Origin: AC-52 sp044870295
Lineage (GTDB): Bacteria > Actinomycetota > UBA4738
DNA length: 53,064 nt
Reading direction: 5' to 3'
NCBI GenBank assembly: GCA_044870295.1
Contig: JBIOYQ010000021.1
Coordinates: forward strand, 1 to 53,064
The notes below the pieces were generated by a model that had not been told where the DNA came from, did no database searches, and saw only the letters and a list, made by a program, of their open reading frames with translations. Each line of letters starts with the position of its first letter. Position 1 is the stretch's first letter. Shown in pieces: positions 16,725 through 29,009 of the stretch. Position numbers and translations under genes: made by a program.

Positions 16725-18797
16725 ATGCGTCGTCGGATCGCATTCCTCGGGCTCGCCATGCTGGCAACCTCCGCGGTCGTCCAGCCCACCGCACACAGCT
16801 CGGCCAAGACAGAGCGGTGGGAACGGACCGGTGGGGACTACGACCGGCCGGTGGCGGCCCTGGCCATCGATCCCATCCTGCCTTCCACGATCTACGCGGG
16901 GAACACGGACGGCGTGGCCAAGACGACCAACGGGGGAAGGACGTGGAGGCCGGCCAACGGGGGCCTGTCCAGCCAGGACGTTCGGGCCCTGGCAGTCGAT
17001 CCCTCTGACCCCCGGATCGTCTTCGCAGGCGTGTCCGACCACACAGGCAATGGTGGAGTGTTCAAATCCATCGATCGAGCCAGGACGTGGGCGCCGTCGA
17101 GCCAGGGGCTGCCAGGACGCACGGTCATCACTGACTTTGTCTTTGACCCCTCCGATTCGCGCACGCTCTACATCGCGAATGACCAGGGCGCGCCTCAGGT
17201 CTACAAGTCGACCGACGGGGGTCTGAGCTGGGCGCCGGCCAGCAGCGGGCTCCCCCTGTTCAACATCGGGGTTCGGTCCCTGGCCATCGACCCTACCGAC
17301 CCTCTCACCGTGTATGCCGGGACCGATGACCTCCGGTCCTCCGGAGACGGGGTCTACAAGACCACCGACGGGGGGAACCAATGGGAGGCGACCAACACCG
17401 CCGAGTTGGCGGACTTTCATGTCTTCGCCCTGGCCGTCGACCCCTCCGATCATCTGACCGTCTATGCGGGAGCCGCCAGCCTGGGAGGCGACTCGCCGGG
17501 TGCCGTCTTCAAGACCACGGACGGTGGCGCCTCGTGGACCAACCTCACCGATGCCTCGGGCGTGCGGTCCCTGGTCATCGACCCGCTGCGCCCGTCGGTC
17601 GTGTATGCCGGAACCAATGGCGGTGGCGTGCTCAAGAGTCCCGACGGCGGCCTCACCTGGAAGGTCGTCAACGCGGGCTTGTCCAACCTGAACATCTCCA
17701 GCATGGTCATCGACCCGGTCCACACCCGCGCGCTCTATGCCGGCAGCGACGGAGGTGTGGACAGGACCGTCAGCGGCGGGGCCACGTGGTCGATGGTCCT
17801 GGCCTCGGGCTTCTTCCAGTACGTCACGACACTGGCCGTGGCCACATCCGACGCGAACACGCTGTATGCGGGGACAGGGTCGCAGGGGGTGTTCAAGACC
17901 ACCGATGGCGCGCGGACGTGGGTTGCCGTCAACGCCGACATCCCCAACACGCAGGTCCATTCCCTTGCCGTCCACCCCACGGACCCCCTGACGGCGTATG
18001 CAGGACTGGTCGCCTACAAGGAGGGCGCTCCTCCGCCGGGCGTGTACAGGACCACGGATGGTGGGGTGACCTGGCTTCTCAGCGACCAGGGCATCACCAC
18101 GGACGACATCCTCGCGCTCGCCATCGACGCGTCGGACCCGGCCACGGTCTACGCCGGGACCGACGATGGAGTCTTCAAGACCACGGACGGCGGAGCCTCC
18201 TGGTCCCGCTCGGGCCTGGGCATCCCGCCGGCCTTCTTCGTATACGGCCTTGCCATCGATCCCTCCAACCCCGCCATCGTCTATGCGGGGACGCAGAACA
18301 TCTACAGCTGGGAAGCGAACGACGACGGCGTCTTCAAGTCCACCGATGCGGGAGCTACCTGGATCCGGATGAGCCGGGGCATCGGAGGAGGATACGGGTT
18401 TCCCTCCGGCAGCTCGGTGTACGCCCTGGCCATCGATCCCACGGCCCCCCTCACCATCTATGCCGCGGCTTCGTGCGTGGACGACCCCTACCAGGAGGAG
18501 TGCTACGAGACCAAGATCTACAAGTCCGTCGACGGGGCAGCCCACTGGACATCCGTCCTGGACATCCACGGCCTGCGGTTCTCATCCATCGCCATCGATC
18601 CCTCCAACACTTCCACGGTGTGGGCCGGACACTACGGGGAATTAGGCGTGTACCGGACCCCCGATGCGGGGAGTCACTGGATGACGGTCAACGATGGACT
18701 CGAGGACCTCTTCGTGTACGCCCTAGCCGTGCGGCCCGTCGCTCCATTTACCGTGTACGCGGGGACCTTGAGCGGGGTCTTCGCATTCCAGGGATGA
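16725..18797 (+). CDS. Secreted BNR/VPS10-like repeat beta-propeller protein
   Basis: 690 aa. A signal peptide is likely (MRRRIAFLGLAMLATSAVVQ). The rest is about a dozen imperfect repeats of roughly 45-55 residues with the pattern LAIDPxxPxTVYAGT, then GVFKTTDGGxxW (Asp-box/BNR-like). This is the layout of VPS10/sortilin-like and HCF136-like propellers, and the copy number suggests two propellers or one large ring. No catalytic residues of sialidases are recognisable. ATG with AAGGAGG upstream. It lies on the opposite strand between metK and coaBC. Function is not assignable; an extracellular binding or scaffold role is a guess. Confidence 0.85.
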   Translation: MRRRIAFLGLAMLATSAVVQPTAHSSAKTERWERTGGDYDRPVAALAIDPILPSTIYAGNTDGVAKTTNGGRTWRPANGGLSSQDVRALAVDPSDPRIVFAGVSDHTGNGGVFKSIDRARTWAPSSQGLPGRTVITDFVFDPSDSRTLYIANDQGAPQVYKSTDGGLSWAPASSGLPLFNIGVRSLAIDPTDPLTVYAGTDDLRSSGDGVYKTTDGGNQWEATNTAELADFHVFALAVDPSDHLTVYAGAASLGGDSPGAVFKTTDGGASWTNLTDASGVRSLVIDPLRPSVVYAGTNGGGVLKSPDGGLTWKVVNAGLSNLNISSMVIDPVHTRALYAGSDGGVDRTVSGGATWSMVLASGFFQYVTTLAVATSDANTLYAGTGSQGVFKTTDGARTWVAVNADIPNTQVHSLAVHPTDPLTAYAGLVAYKEGAPPPGVYRTTDGGVTWLLSDQGITTDDILALAIDASDPATVYAGTDDGVFKTTDGGASWSRSGLGIPPAFFVYGLAIDPSNPAIVYAGTQNIYSWEANDDGVFKSTDAGATWIRMSRGIGGGYGFPSGSSVYALAIDPTAPLTIYAAASCVDDPYQEECYETKIYKSVDGAAHWTSVLDIHGLRFSSIAIDPSNTSTVWAGHYGELGVYRTPDAGSHWMTVNDGLEDLFVYALAVRPVAPFTVYAGTLSGVFAFQG

Positions 18798-18840
18798 GCC
18801 TGGCACCACCGGATGAAAGGTGCGGCTGGCTCTCCGGAGG

Positions 18841-20079
18841 CTAGCGCTCAAGCGGCCGCACACTGCCCAGAAGCGACGAGAGCAGGTCACAGAGCGCACG
18901 GGCCAGATCGCGCTTCGTCCACTCCTGGATGGGGACGTCCGCGCCCTCACGGGCCAGGATCCCTGCGCGGTTGGTGTCGCTCTCGAACCCGGTTCCGGCC
19001 CTTCCCACCTCGTTCACCACGATGAGGTCGAGGTTCTTGTCGGCGAGCTTGCGCCGGCCCTCGGCCTCCAGGTCACCGGTCTCGGCGGCGAAGCCGACCA
19101 GCACCTGACCTTCCTTCCGCTTCCCCAGCGTCGAGAGGATGTCGGTGGTGGGCTCCAGCAGGAGGGACGGCGCTCCGTTCTCCTTCTTCATCTTGTCGCT
19201 CGCGGCCGCCGGGGGTCGGAAGTCGGAGACGGCGGCGGCCATCACCACCGCGTCGGTCCCGGGGAAGCGATCGAACACTTCGGTGGCCATCTCCTCCGCA
19301 GTCTCCACGCGGATCATCTCGACGCCGGGGATGTCGGGCAGGCTCACGGGTCCGCGGACCACCGTCACCGACGCCCCGCGCCGGGCCGCCTCTTCCGCGA
19401 CGGCGAACCCCATCTTGCCGCTGGAGCGGTTCCCGATGAAGCGAACCGGGTCGATCGGCTCCAGGGTCGGGCCCGCCGTGACCAGGACGCGGCGCCCCGA
19501 GAGGTCCCCGGCCTTCGTCAGCACGGACTCCACGACCGCGGCGATCTCTTCCGGCTCGGACATGCGCCCCACGCCTTCGTCACCCGCGGCCAGTGGACCG
19601 GTGGCCGGGCCCACGACCCTGGCGCCCCGATCGATCAGGGTCGCCAGATGCGCCCGGGTGGCCGGGTGCTGCCACATGCCGGAGTGCATGGCGGGCGCCA
19701 CCACCAGTGGGCAGGTCGCCTCGAGCAGGATGGACGTCAGGAGGTCGTCGGCCAGTCCCAGCGCCAGCTTGGCCACAACGTTGGCGGTTGCGGGCGCGAC
19801 CACCGCGACGTCCGCCTCATGGGCCAGGCGAACGTGCAGGACCGAGTCGGTCTGTTCGAACACCTCCGAGTGAACCGGGCGACGGGAGAGCGCCGCAAAC
19901 GTGTCGGCTCCGACGAAGCGAAGGGCCGCCGGCGTCATGACCACTTGGACCTCCGCCCCGGCCGTGACGAGGAGCCGAACCAGCGAGGCGGCCTTGTAGG
20001 CGGCGATCCCGCCCGTCACGCCCAGCAGCACGCGGCGGCCGGCCAGGGACCGGGAAGCGCCAGCGCCCCCTGGGGCCAT
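18841..20079 (-). CDS. coaBC: Phosphopantothenoylcysteine decarboxylase / phosphopantothenate-cysteine ligase
   Basis: 412 aa bifunctional enzyme of coenzyme A synthesis. The flavin-dependent CoaC half (about 1-185) has LLGVTGGIAAYKAASLVR, VVAPATANVVAKLALG and APAMHSGMW. The flap that carries a catalytic Cys in E. coli (ACGDxGxGRM) reads AAGDEGVGRM, so that Cys is Ala; I recall other actinobacterial enzymes lacking it too. The CoaB half has TAGPTLEPIDPVRFIGNRSS, GKMGFAVAEEA and a DKMKK lysine cluster. It follows rpoZ by 6 nt and converges with the BNR gene. Confidence 0.96.
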   Translation of the reverse strand: MAPGGAGASRSLAGRRVLLGVTGGIAAYKAASLVRLLVTAGAEVQVVMTPAALRFVGADTFAALSRRPVHSEVFEQTDSVLHVRLAHEADVAVVAPATANVVAKLALGLADDLLTSILLEATCPLVVAPAMHSGMWQHPATRAHLATLIDRGARVVGPATGPLAAGDEGVGRMSEPEEIAAVVESVLTKAGDLSGRRVLVTAGPTLEPIDPVRFIGNRSSGKMGFAVAEEAARRGASVTVVRGPVSLPDIPGVEMIRVETAEEMATEVFDRFPGTDAVVMAAAVSDFRPPAAASDKMKKENGAPSLLLEPTTDILSTLGKRKEGQVLVGFAAETGDLEAEGRRKLADKNLDLIVVNEVGRAGTGFESDTNRAGILAREGADVPIQEWTKRDLARALCDLLSSLLGSVRPLER

Positions 20080-20085
20080 CCAGAC

Positions 20086-20328
20086 CTACTCGGGGGAGAT
20101 GGCCTCGAGGCGCTCGAAGGCCACCTTGCCTTCGGCGATCTCTCGCAGGGCGATGGCCAGCGGCTTGGAGCCGAGGCCCTCGACCAGGGGCGGGACGAAC
20201 TCTCCCCGTCCCTCGCCGAGCTGGCTGTAGTACGAGTTGATCTCCCTGGCACGCTTGGCGGCCAGGATGACCAGCGTGTAGCGGGAGTCGACCCGTTCGA
20301 GCAGTTGGTCGATCTTGGGTTCGATCAT
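20086..20328 (-). CDS. rpoZ: RNA polymerase omega subunit
   Basis: 80 aa, normal size. It begins MIEPKIDQLLERVDSRYTL and has the omega core VILAAKRAREIN followed by KPLAIALREIAEGKVAFE. It promotes folding of the beta' subunit and core assembly. Located in mihF-gmk-rpoZ-coaBC, 36 nt after gmk. Confidence 0.96.
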   Translation of the reverse strand: MIEPKIDQLLERVDSRYTLVILAAKRAREINSYYSQLGEGRGEFVPPLVEGLGSKPLAIALREIAEGKVAFERLEAISPE

Positions 20329-20364
20329 GTGAGGTGTTCTCTCCTTCCCAGGTGACGCCCCCGC

Positions 20365-20952
20365 TCACACGGCGCCCGAGGCTTCGCGGCGAGGGTCGGG
20401 AGTGTCATCGATTATAGCGGCGACATGGGCCGCGGCTCGGTCGATCTCGTCGTTGACCACCAAATGGTCGAACCACCACGCCTGGTCCATCTCCCGGCGT
20501 GCCGCGTCGAGCCGCCGGGCCATCTCCTCCTCGCCCTCCGTGTGGCGGCGCCGGATCCGCTGCTCCAGATCCTCGAAGGACGGAGGGGCCAGGAAGATCA
20601 GAACGGCGTCGGGCATCCGCTCGCGGACCCTGGCCGCGCCCTGGACGTCGATCTCCAGGATCACGTCTCCCCCCTGTTCGAGCGCATCGGCGACCGGACC
20701 CAGGAGCGTGCCGTACCGATGCCCGAACACCTCGGCCCATTCCAGGAAGGCGCCGTCCTCGACCAGCTCGCCGAAGTCCCGCGCCGTGACGAAGCGGTAG
20801 TCGCGCCCGTCCACCTCCCCCGGCCGCGGTTGCCGGGTGGTGCACGACACGGACACCACGAGCTCCGGCTTGTTGTGGAGCAGCCGTCGGACCACGGTTC
20901 CTTTCCCGACGGCCGACGGGCCGGAGATGACGAAGAGGCGGGCCGAGTCCGC
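20365..20952 (-). CDS. gmk: Guanylate kinase lacking a canonical start codon
   Basis: Converts GMP to GDP. The protein frame reads ADSARLFVISGPSAVGKGTV, then SCTTRQPRPGEVDGRDYRFV, FLEWAEVFGHRYGT, ILEIDVQGAARVRERMPDA and VFLAPPS-type (IFLAPPS) motifs, i.e. complete Gmk of about 195 aa. The P-loop GPSAVGKGT lies upstream of the first canonical codon (GTG at 20893-20895), so starting there would destroy nucleotide binding. Between that GTG and the mihF stop (TAG, 20953-20955) the in-frame codons are GCG GAC TCG GCC CGC CTC TTC GTC ATC TCC: none is ATG, GTG, TTG or CTG. The frame is the same as mihF. Rare start, amber readthrough, or a base error are the options. I give the whole open frame. Confidence 0.88.
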   Translation of the reverse strand, partial: ADSARLFVISGPSAVGKGTVVRRLLHNKPELVVSVSCTTRQPRPGEVDGRDYRFVTARDFGELVEDGAFLEWAEVFGHRYGTLLGPVADALEQGGDVILEIDVQGAARVRERMPDAVLIFLAPPSFEDLEQRIRRRHTEGEEEMARRLDAARREMDQAWWFDHLVVNDEIDRAAAHVAAIIDDTPDPRREASGAV

Positions 20953-21267
20953 CTACCTCTTCGCGAACTCGGTGAGGAGCGCGTCCTTCTGCTTGGCGCC
21001 CAGGCCCCTGACCCGGCGGCTCGAGGAGATGTCGAGCCGCTCCATGATCTTGCGGGCCCGGACCTTGCCCACCCCGGGGAGCGCTTCCAGGACGGAGGAG
21101 ACCTTCATCTTGCCGACGACGTCTTCATCCTGGCGCGACAGCACGTCGCGCAGGGTCATCTTCTCGGACTTGAGCTGGCCCTTCAGCTCGGCGCGCCGGC
21201 GGCGAGCTTCCGCAGCCTTCTCGAGGGCTGCCTTGCGCTGTTCATCGGTGAGGGTGGGTAGGGGCAT
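20953..21267 (-). CDS. mihF: Actinobacterial integration host factor (mIHF)
   Basis: 104 aa nucleoid-associated DNA-binding protein found in Actinobacteria. It opens MPLPTLTDEQRKAALEKAAEARR, has a helical basic N-terminus, and carries the S13-like helix-two-turn-helix region KVSSVLEALPGVGKVRARKIMERL followed by RRVRGLGAKQKDALLTEF. The ATG at 21265-21267 follows AAGGAGG by 5 nt; an upstream extension to 21333 lies in the leader. First gene of mihF-gmk-rpoZ-coaBC; its TAG stop is directly followed, in frame, by gmk. Confidence 0.96.
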   Translation of the reverse strand: MPLPTLTDEQRKAALEKAAEARRRRAELKGQLKSEKMTLRDVLSRQDEDVVGKMKVSSVLEALPGVGKVRARKIMERLDISSSRRVRGLGAKQKDALLTEFAKR

Positions 21268-21322
21268 GATGCCTCCTTCTCGCGTCTCCGGTTTTCCAGT
21301 ACGACCCCCCGGAACGGGGCGG

Positions 21323-21352
21323 ATTATACGCATGGGGCCTGAGCAGGAGCAA
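21323..21352 (-). promoter_or_regulatory. Promoter of the mihF-gmk-rpoZ-coaBC operon
   Basis: Minus strand TTGCTC (21347-21352), 18-nt spacer, TATAAT (21323-21328). About 50 nt of leader to mihF includes a small CCCCG/CGGGG hairpin. Confidence 0.6.
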
Positions 21353-21386
21353 TCGGAGCAACGGGAGGTGAACCTCTAGATGAAGT

Positions 21387-21989
21387 TCAGCTTGTCGAAG
21401 CGTCCGCGGCTCCCGAGGGGTTCATCGTCTCGAGCAACCGCGACCCTGGCGAGGTGAGTGGCTCGCCGCGACGGCACATCGGACACTCGTGAGGCGCCCA
21501 CGTCTCTGCCTGGATCCGAACGACGGCGCGCAGCGGGAACTCGACGTCGTCGGTGGAGCGGTCGATCAACGCGGCGACCCCCAGCCGATCCGCACCCGTC
21601 GCTCCGACCAGCTCGTAGACCTCGCGGGCGGACGCCCCAGTCGTCACCACGTCCTCGACCACCAACGCGCGCTCTCCGGGTTCGACGGCGAAGCCGCGGC
21701 GCAACCGCATACGTCCGTCCTCGCGCTCCGCGAACACACTCCGCGCGCCGGCCGACAGCGCGACGGCGAACCCGAGCGACACGGCGCCGACGGCCGGCGC
21801 CACCACCACATCGACCTCCGGGTACCAGGAAGCGATCTCCCCAGCCAGGACTATGGCGATCTCGGGTCGCTCCAGGACTCGGCTCTTCTCGACGTACCGG
21901 TCCGAGTGGAGGCCGGAGGAGAGCTGGAAGTGACCCGAGAGCATGGCGCCCGTCCGTTCGAACAGCTCCAGCGCCTCGTCCCGATTCAC
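21387..21989 (-). CDS. pyrE: Orotate phosphoribosyltransferase
   Basis: 200 aa. Adds PRPP to orotate, fifth step of UMP synthesis. Motifs: GHFQLSSGLHSDRYVEK, the PRPP loop ALVVEDVVTTGASA, and a C-terminal CPMCRRGEPLTSPGSR tail seen in one branch of PyrE. Last gene of the pyr operon; its ATG overlaps the pyrF stop by 4 nt. Confidence 0.95.
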   Translation of the reverse strand: MNRDEALELFERTGAMLSGHFQLSSGLHSDRYVEKSRVLERPEIAIVLAGEIASWYPEVDVVVAPAVGAVSLGFAVALSAGARSVFAEREDGRMRLRRGFAVEPGERALVVEDVVTTGASAREVYELVGATGADRLGVAALIDRSTDDVEFPLRAVVRIQAETWAPHECPMCRRGEPLTSPGSRLLETMNPSGAADASTS

Positions 21990-22666
21990 TCGAGCCCCAC
22001 CTCGCGAAGCACGCCTCGGGCGGCCGCGGCCGGATCTGCGGCCTCGGTGATGGGGCGGCCCACCACCAGGTAGTCGGCGCCCCGCTCCATGGCCTCGCCC
22101 GGGGTCAGGACCCGCACCTGATCGTTGCCCGCGTGCCCGTGTGGCCGGATGCCCGGGACCACGAGGAGCGCCGAGGGTCCGAGGGCCTCCCGGACCACCG
22201 CGACGTCCTCTCCGGACACCACCACACCCGCCGCCCCGGCCGCCACTGCCTCGAACGCCAGGGACGCCGGGGACGCCAGGCCCTCACCGGCCAGGCTCGA
22301 TAGGACGGTCACGGCCAGGACGGCCGGGGGGTCCACCCCGGCGGACGCGGCGCCCTCCACAACGCCCTCGATGGCGGCCCGCACCATGTCAGGACCGCCC
22401 AGCGCGTGGACGGTCAGGAGGCCGGGCCCGAGCCTGCCGGCGGCGCGCGCGGCCCCCCGGACCTGGTGGGGGATGTCGTGCAGCTTGAGGTCGAGGAAGA
22501 CGGGGGCATGGGCCCTGACCCGTTCCACCGCAGCGGGGCCCTCGGCCACGAACAGGGTGAGGCCCACCTTCACGAACGCCACCAGCCCCGCCAGCCGCTC
22601 GGCCAGCGCCTCGGCGCGACCGGCGTCGGCGACGTCAGCCGCTACGATAAGCGGGTTCCTGGACAC
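21986..22666 (-). CDS. pyrF: Orotidine 5'-phosphate decarboxylase (group 1)
   Basis: 226 aa, makes UMP. The catalytic motif DLKLHDIP is present, plus KVGLTLFVAEGP near the N-terminus and VVPGIRPHGHAGNDQVRVLTP near the C-terminus, the compact group 1 form. As I recall, many actinobacteria carry the longer group 2 enzyme instead. The GTG at 22664-22666 was chosen because the beta-strand NPLIVAADVA starts there. It overlaps pyrD by 32 nt. Confidence 0.95.
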   Translation of the reverse strand: MSRNPLIVAADVADAGRAEALAERLAGLVAFVKVGLTLFVAEGPAAVERVRAHAPVFLDLKLHDIPHQVRGAARAAGRLGPGLLTVHALGGPDMVRAAIEGVVEGAASAGVDPPAVLAVTVLSSLAGEGLASPASLAFEAVAAGAAGVVVSGEDVAVVREALGPSALLVVPGIRPHGHAGNDQVRVLTPGEAMERGADYLVVGRPITEAADPAAAARGVLREVGLE

Positions 22667-23660
22667 TTCGGCTGAGCCGCACCTTCCCTCGCAGGTCCGC
22701 CGGGCTGGCCAGCTCCTTGCGCTCCAGGAACCGGCGGATGCCGTCACCGACGTCCACCAGGACGGCGGGATCGAAGAAGTTGGCGGTCCCGACTTCGACC
22801 GCCCAAGCCCCCGCCAGCAGGAATTCGATGGCATCGTTGGCCGAGCGGATCCCACCGATCCCGATGATGGGGACGTCGGGAAGCGCCTGGGCCACCTGAT
22901 AGACGCACCGCAGCGCCACCGGCCTGATGGCGGGGCCCGACAGACCGCCGGTGACCGCGCCCAGCTTCGGGCGGAACGTCTCCGTGTCGATCGCCATCCC
23001 CAGCAACGTGTTGATGAGCGACAGCCCGTGCGCGCCGGCCCGCACGCACGCCTCGGCGACCTCCACGATGTTGGTCACGTCGGCGGTGAGCTTCGCGAAG
23101 ATCGGCAGTGTGGTCATGCGGCTCATGATGCCGATGACCTCCGCCGCGTCGTGCGGATGGCAGGCGAACACCTGGTTGCGCCGCTCCACGTTCGGGCAGG
23201 AGATGTTGGCCTCGATGGCGACCACGCCCGGTAGGTTGCGCAGTCGCGTGGTCACCTGAGTGAACTCCTCGATGCTCTTCCCCGCGATCGACAGGAAGAT
23301 CGGCACGCCGGCCGCGGCGATGAACGGCGCCTCCTTGTCGAGGAATCCCTCGACCCCGGGGTTCTGCAACCCGATGGCGTTCAACATGCCCGACGGGGTC
23401 TCGGCCATCCGCGGCACCGGCAACCCCTTGGTGGGGTTGAGCGTGACGCTCTTGGTCACGATCCCGCCGATGCGTGCCAGGTCCACCAGGCCGGCCATCT
23501 CCCGGCCGGCGTTGAAGCATCCCGACGCTGCCAGCACCGGCGACGGCAGCACGACGCCTCCGCCCAGGTCGACCCTGAGGGACGGTCCCTCCTCCACGAC
23601 GGGCTCGCCCGCCTCGACCTCCCCGTTCATGCGGATCGACTCGTCCAGAGGCCCGGTCAC
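22635..23660 (-). CDS. pyrD: Dihydroorotate dehydrogenase, class 1B catalytic subunit
   Basis: 341 aa FMN protein that oxidises dihydroorotate. Class 1 features: LAASGCFNAGREM, KSVTLNPTKGLPVPR, NAIGLQNPG, and the active-site Cys in ANISCPNV. FMN phosphate binding is at IGIGGIRSANDAIEFLLAGA. It pairs with the adjacent PyrK to use NAD+, unlike the membrane quinone-linked class 2 enzyme of mycobacteria and streptomycetes. It has an N-terminal extension of about 25 acidic residues. It overlaps pyrK by 4 nt. Confidence 0.96.
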   Translation of the reverse strand: MTGPLDESIRMNGEVEAGEPVVEEGPSLRVDLGGGVVLPSPVLAASGCFNAGREMAGLVDLARIGGIVTKSVTLNPTKGLPVPRMAETPSGMLNAIGLQNPGVEGFLDKEAPFIAAAGVPIFLSIAGKSIEEFTQVTTRLRNLPGVVAIEANISCPNVERRNQVFACHPHDAAEVIGIMSRMTTLPIFAKLTADVTNIVEVAEACVRAGAHGLSLINTLLGMAIDTETFRPKLGAVTGGLSGPAIRPVALRCVYQVAQALPDVPIIGIGGIRSANDAIEFLLAGAWAVEVGTANFFDPAVLVDVGDGIRRFLERKELASPADLRGKVRLSRSVQEPAYRSG

Positions 23661-24552
23661 CGCGCCGACAGCTCCCCGGTTCGCTCATCGGCGTCGTCCT
23701 CGGCTCCCGCCTGGTCCGCGTCTGGAGGCTCCTCCGTGGGCTCGGGCTTCCCCAGCCAGCGGTCCCACCAGATCCGTGCCCCGTTGAACACCGGTCCTTC
23801 GAGGCAGGCGCGGACGTTCCACCATCCCCGACCGTCCAGGGCGATGACGGGGACCACACACGTCCAGCAGACGCCGATTCCGCAGGCCATCTTCTCTTCC
23901 ACCGCCACCTGGCAGGGCACGCCGCGGGAGAGGCAGTACTCGGCGACCGCACGAAGCATGGGGTTGGGTCCGCACGCGTACACCACCTTGGCCCCCGTGC
24001 GGGCCAGCATGGTGGGCAGCACGTCGGTGACCCGGCCCCGCTCGCCCATGGAGCCGTCCTCGGTGGTGATCACCACCGCTTCGGCCATCCGCTTCCCTTC
24101 GATCGGCTTGAAGACGCGCTCGTGGTCTCGCGCGCCCAGCACCATGTGCACGACCTTCTCCCGCACCCGGAGCTCCTCCGCCAGGAAGAACAGGGGCGCC
24201 GCGCCGTAGCCGCCCCCCACCAGCAGGCAGGGGTCGAGCTCGTCGGCGATGCTGAACGCACGGCCCAACGGACCGATCACGTCCAGGACGTCGTGGGTCT
24301 TCACGTCGGACAGCCATTGCGTGCCTGGTCCCACCGAGTCGAGGACGATCTCGAGCGTTCCGGCCCATCCCCCGCGGCGGGATGCCTGATGGATCGAGAA
24401 GGGCCGGCGGAGCAGGATGTCGCGTCCCTCGGGCGCAGCGATCTCGACGAACTGTCCGGGCTTGGCCTGGTCGGCGATGTCCGGCGCCACCAGGGTCACG
24501 GCGTGATAGGCGCCGGTCCGGCGGTTGGACAACACCTCGCACTGGGTCCTGA

Positions 24553-24556
<4 letters not shown>
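23657..24556 (-). CDS. pyrK: Dihydroorotate dehydrogenase electron-transfer subunit
   Basis: 299 aa. FAD-binding ferredoxin-reductase-like domain (KPGQFVEIA, LLRRPFSIHQ, GPLGRAFSI), NAD-binding region (LLVGGGYGAAPLFFLAEEL, VYACGPNPML) and a [2Fe-2S] Cys set in EEKMACGIGVCWTC plus Cys in VRACLEGPVF. It passes electrons from PyrD to NAD+. It is longer than usual because of an acidic C-terminal tail of about 35 residues. The ATG overlaps the carB stop by 4 nt. Confidence 0.95.
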
Positions 24557-27854
<3,298 letters not shown>

Positions 27855-27855
<1 letters not shown>

Positions 27856-29009
27856 CAGGCCATCAGCTCGCGGAAGCGAGCGAACAGGTGGCCGGCGTCG
27901 TGCGGCCCCGGGGAGGCTTCCGGGTGGTACTGCACGGAGAACGCGGGCAGGTCGAGGCAGCGGAGGCCTTCCAGCGTTCCGTCGTTGAGGTTCCAGTGCG
28001 TCAGCGCGACCCGTCCGTGGTCGGTCCCGACCATCGGGGCAGCCGACCCGGATTCGACCGCGGGCCACCCCAGCGGATCCACGGCGAATCCGTGGTTGTG
28101 ACTGGTGATCTCGACACGCCCCGTGCTGAGGTCCTTCACCGGCTGGTTCACGCCCCGGTGGCCGAACTTCATCTTGAACGTGGTACCTCCCAGGGCGAGC
28201 CCCAGGAGCTGGTGGCCGAGACAGATCCCGAACACGGGGATCCGGCCGAGGAGCCCGCGGACGGTCTCGATCCCGTAGGTGGTGGCCGCGGGGTCCCCAG
28301 GGCCGTTCGAGAGGAAGACACCGTCGAACCCTTCGCGAAGGATCGCGACGGCCGGGGTTCGTGCCGGGAAAATCATTGTGTCGCAGCCATTCTCGGCCAA
28401 CAACCGGAGGATGTTGCGCTTCATGCCGAAGTCGATCGCCGCCACGCGGAACACCCGATCCATGTTGGCGCGGACCGGTCCCACCAGCTCGGACGCGGCG
28501 CGCGGCCGCTCGGTCGACACCGAGGCCGCCAGATCGGCGCCCTCCATGCCCGGCATCGCTCTGACCCGCGCCACGAGTGAGTCGACGTCGAGGTCGAGGG
28601 CGGAGATGGCGGCGCGCATCGCCCCGCCTTCGCGGATGCGCAGCGTGAGGGAACGCGTGTCGATGCCCTCGATGCCGGGCACGCCCGACTCCGCCAGATA
28701 CGCACCAAGCGAACCCGTCGCCCGCCAGGACGACGTTCTGCGGGAAGCCTGCCGCACGACGAACCCAGCTACCCGCACGCCATCCGACTCGATGTCGTCC
28801 TGGTTCACCCCATAGTTGCCCTGGTGCGGTGAGGTCATGGCCACGATCTGGTCCGTATAGGACGGGTCGGTCAGGACCTCCTGATAGCCGGCCATGGCCG
28901 TGTTGAACACCGCTTCGCCGAAGGCCTCGCCCTCGGCGCCGAAGGACCGCCCCCGGAACGCCGCGCCGTCCTCGAGCACCAGGAGGGCGGGAGGGGCGGA
29001 GGGCGTCAC
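27855..29009 (-). CDS. carA: Carbamoyl-phosphate synthase small subunit
   Basis: 384 aa glutaminase subunit. The N-domain has LLVLEDGAAFRGRSFG, GEAVFNTAMAGYQEVLTDPSY and GIDTRSLTLRIRE. The class I amidotransferase domain has the nucleophile in FGICLGHQLLGLALGG and the His/Glu pair in YHPEASPGPHDA. The GTG at 29007-29009 overlaps the pyrC stop as GTGA. It feeds ammonia to CarB in the next gene. Confidence 0.97.

Noticed and set aside
16560..18569. A long minus-strand open frame continuing upstream of metK, giving a protein above 1000 aa
   Set aside because: It is antisense to the BNR-repeat gene; the repeat periodicity keeps the antisense frame open. metK homology begins exactly at the GTG of 16559.
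20365..20895. gmk beginning at the GTG of 20893-20895
   Set aside because: This start would cut the protein inside its P-loop (after GPSAVGKGT), so the enzyme would be inactive; the homologous frame extends upstream.
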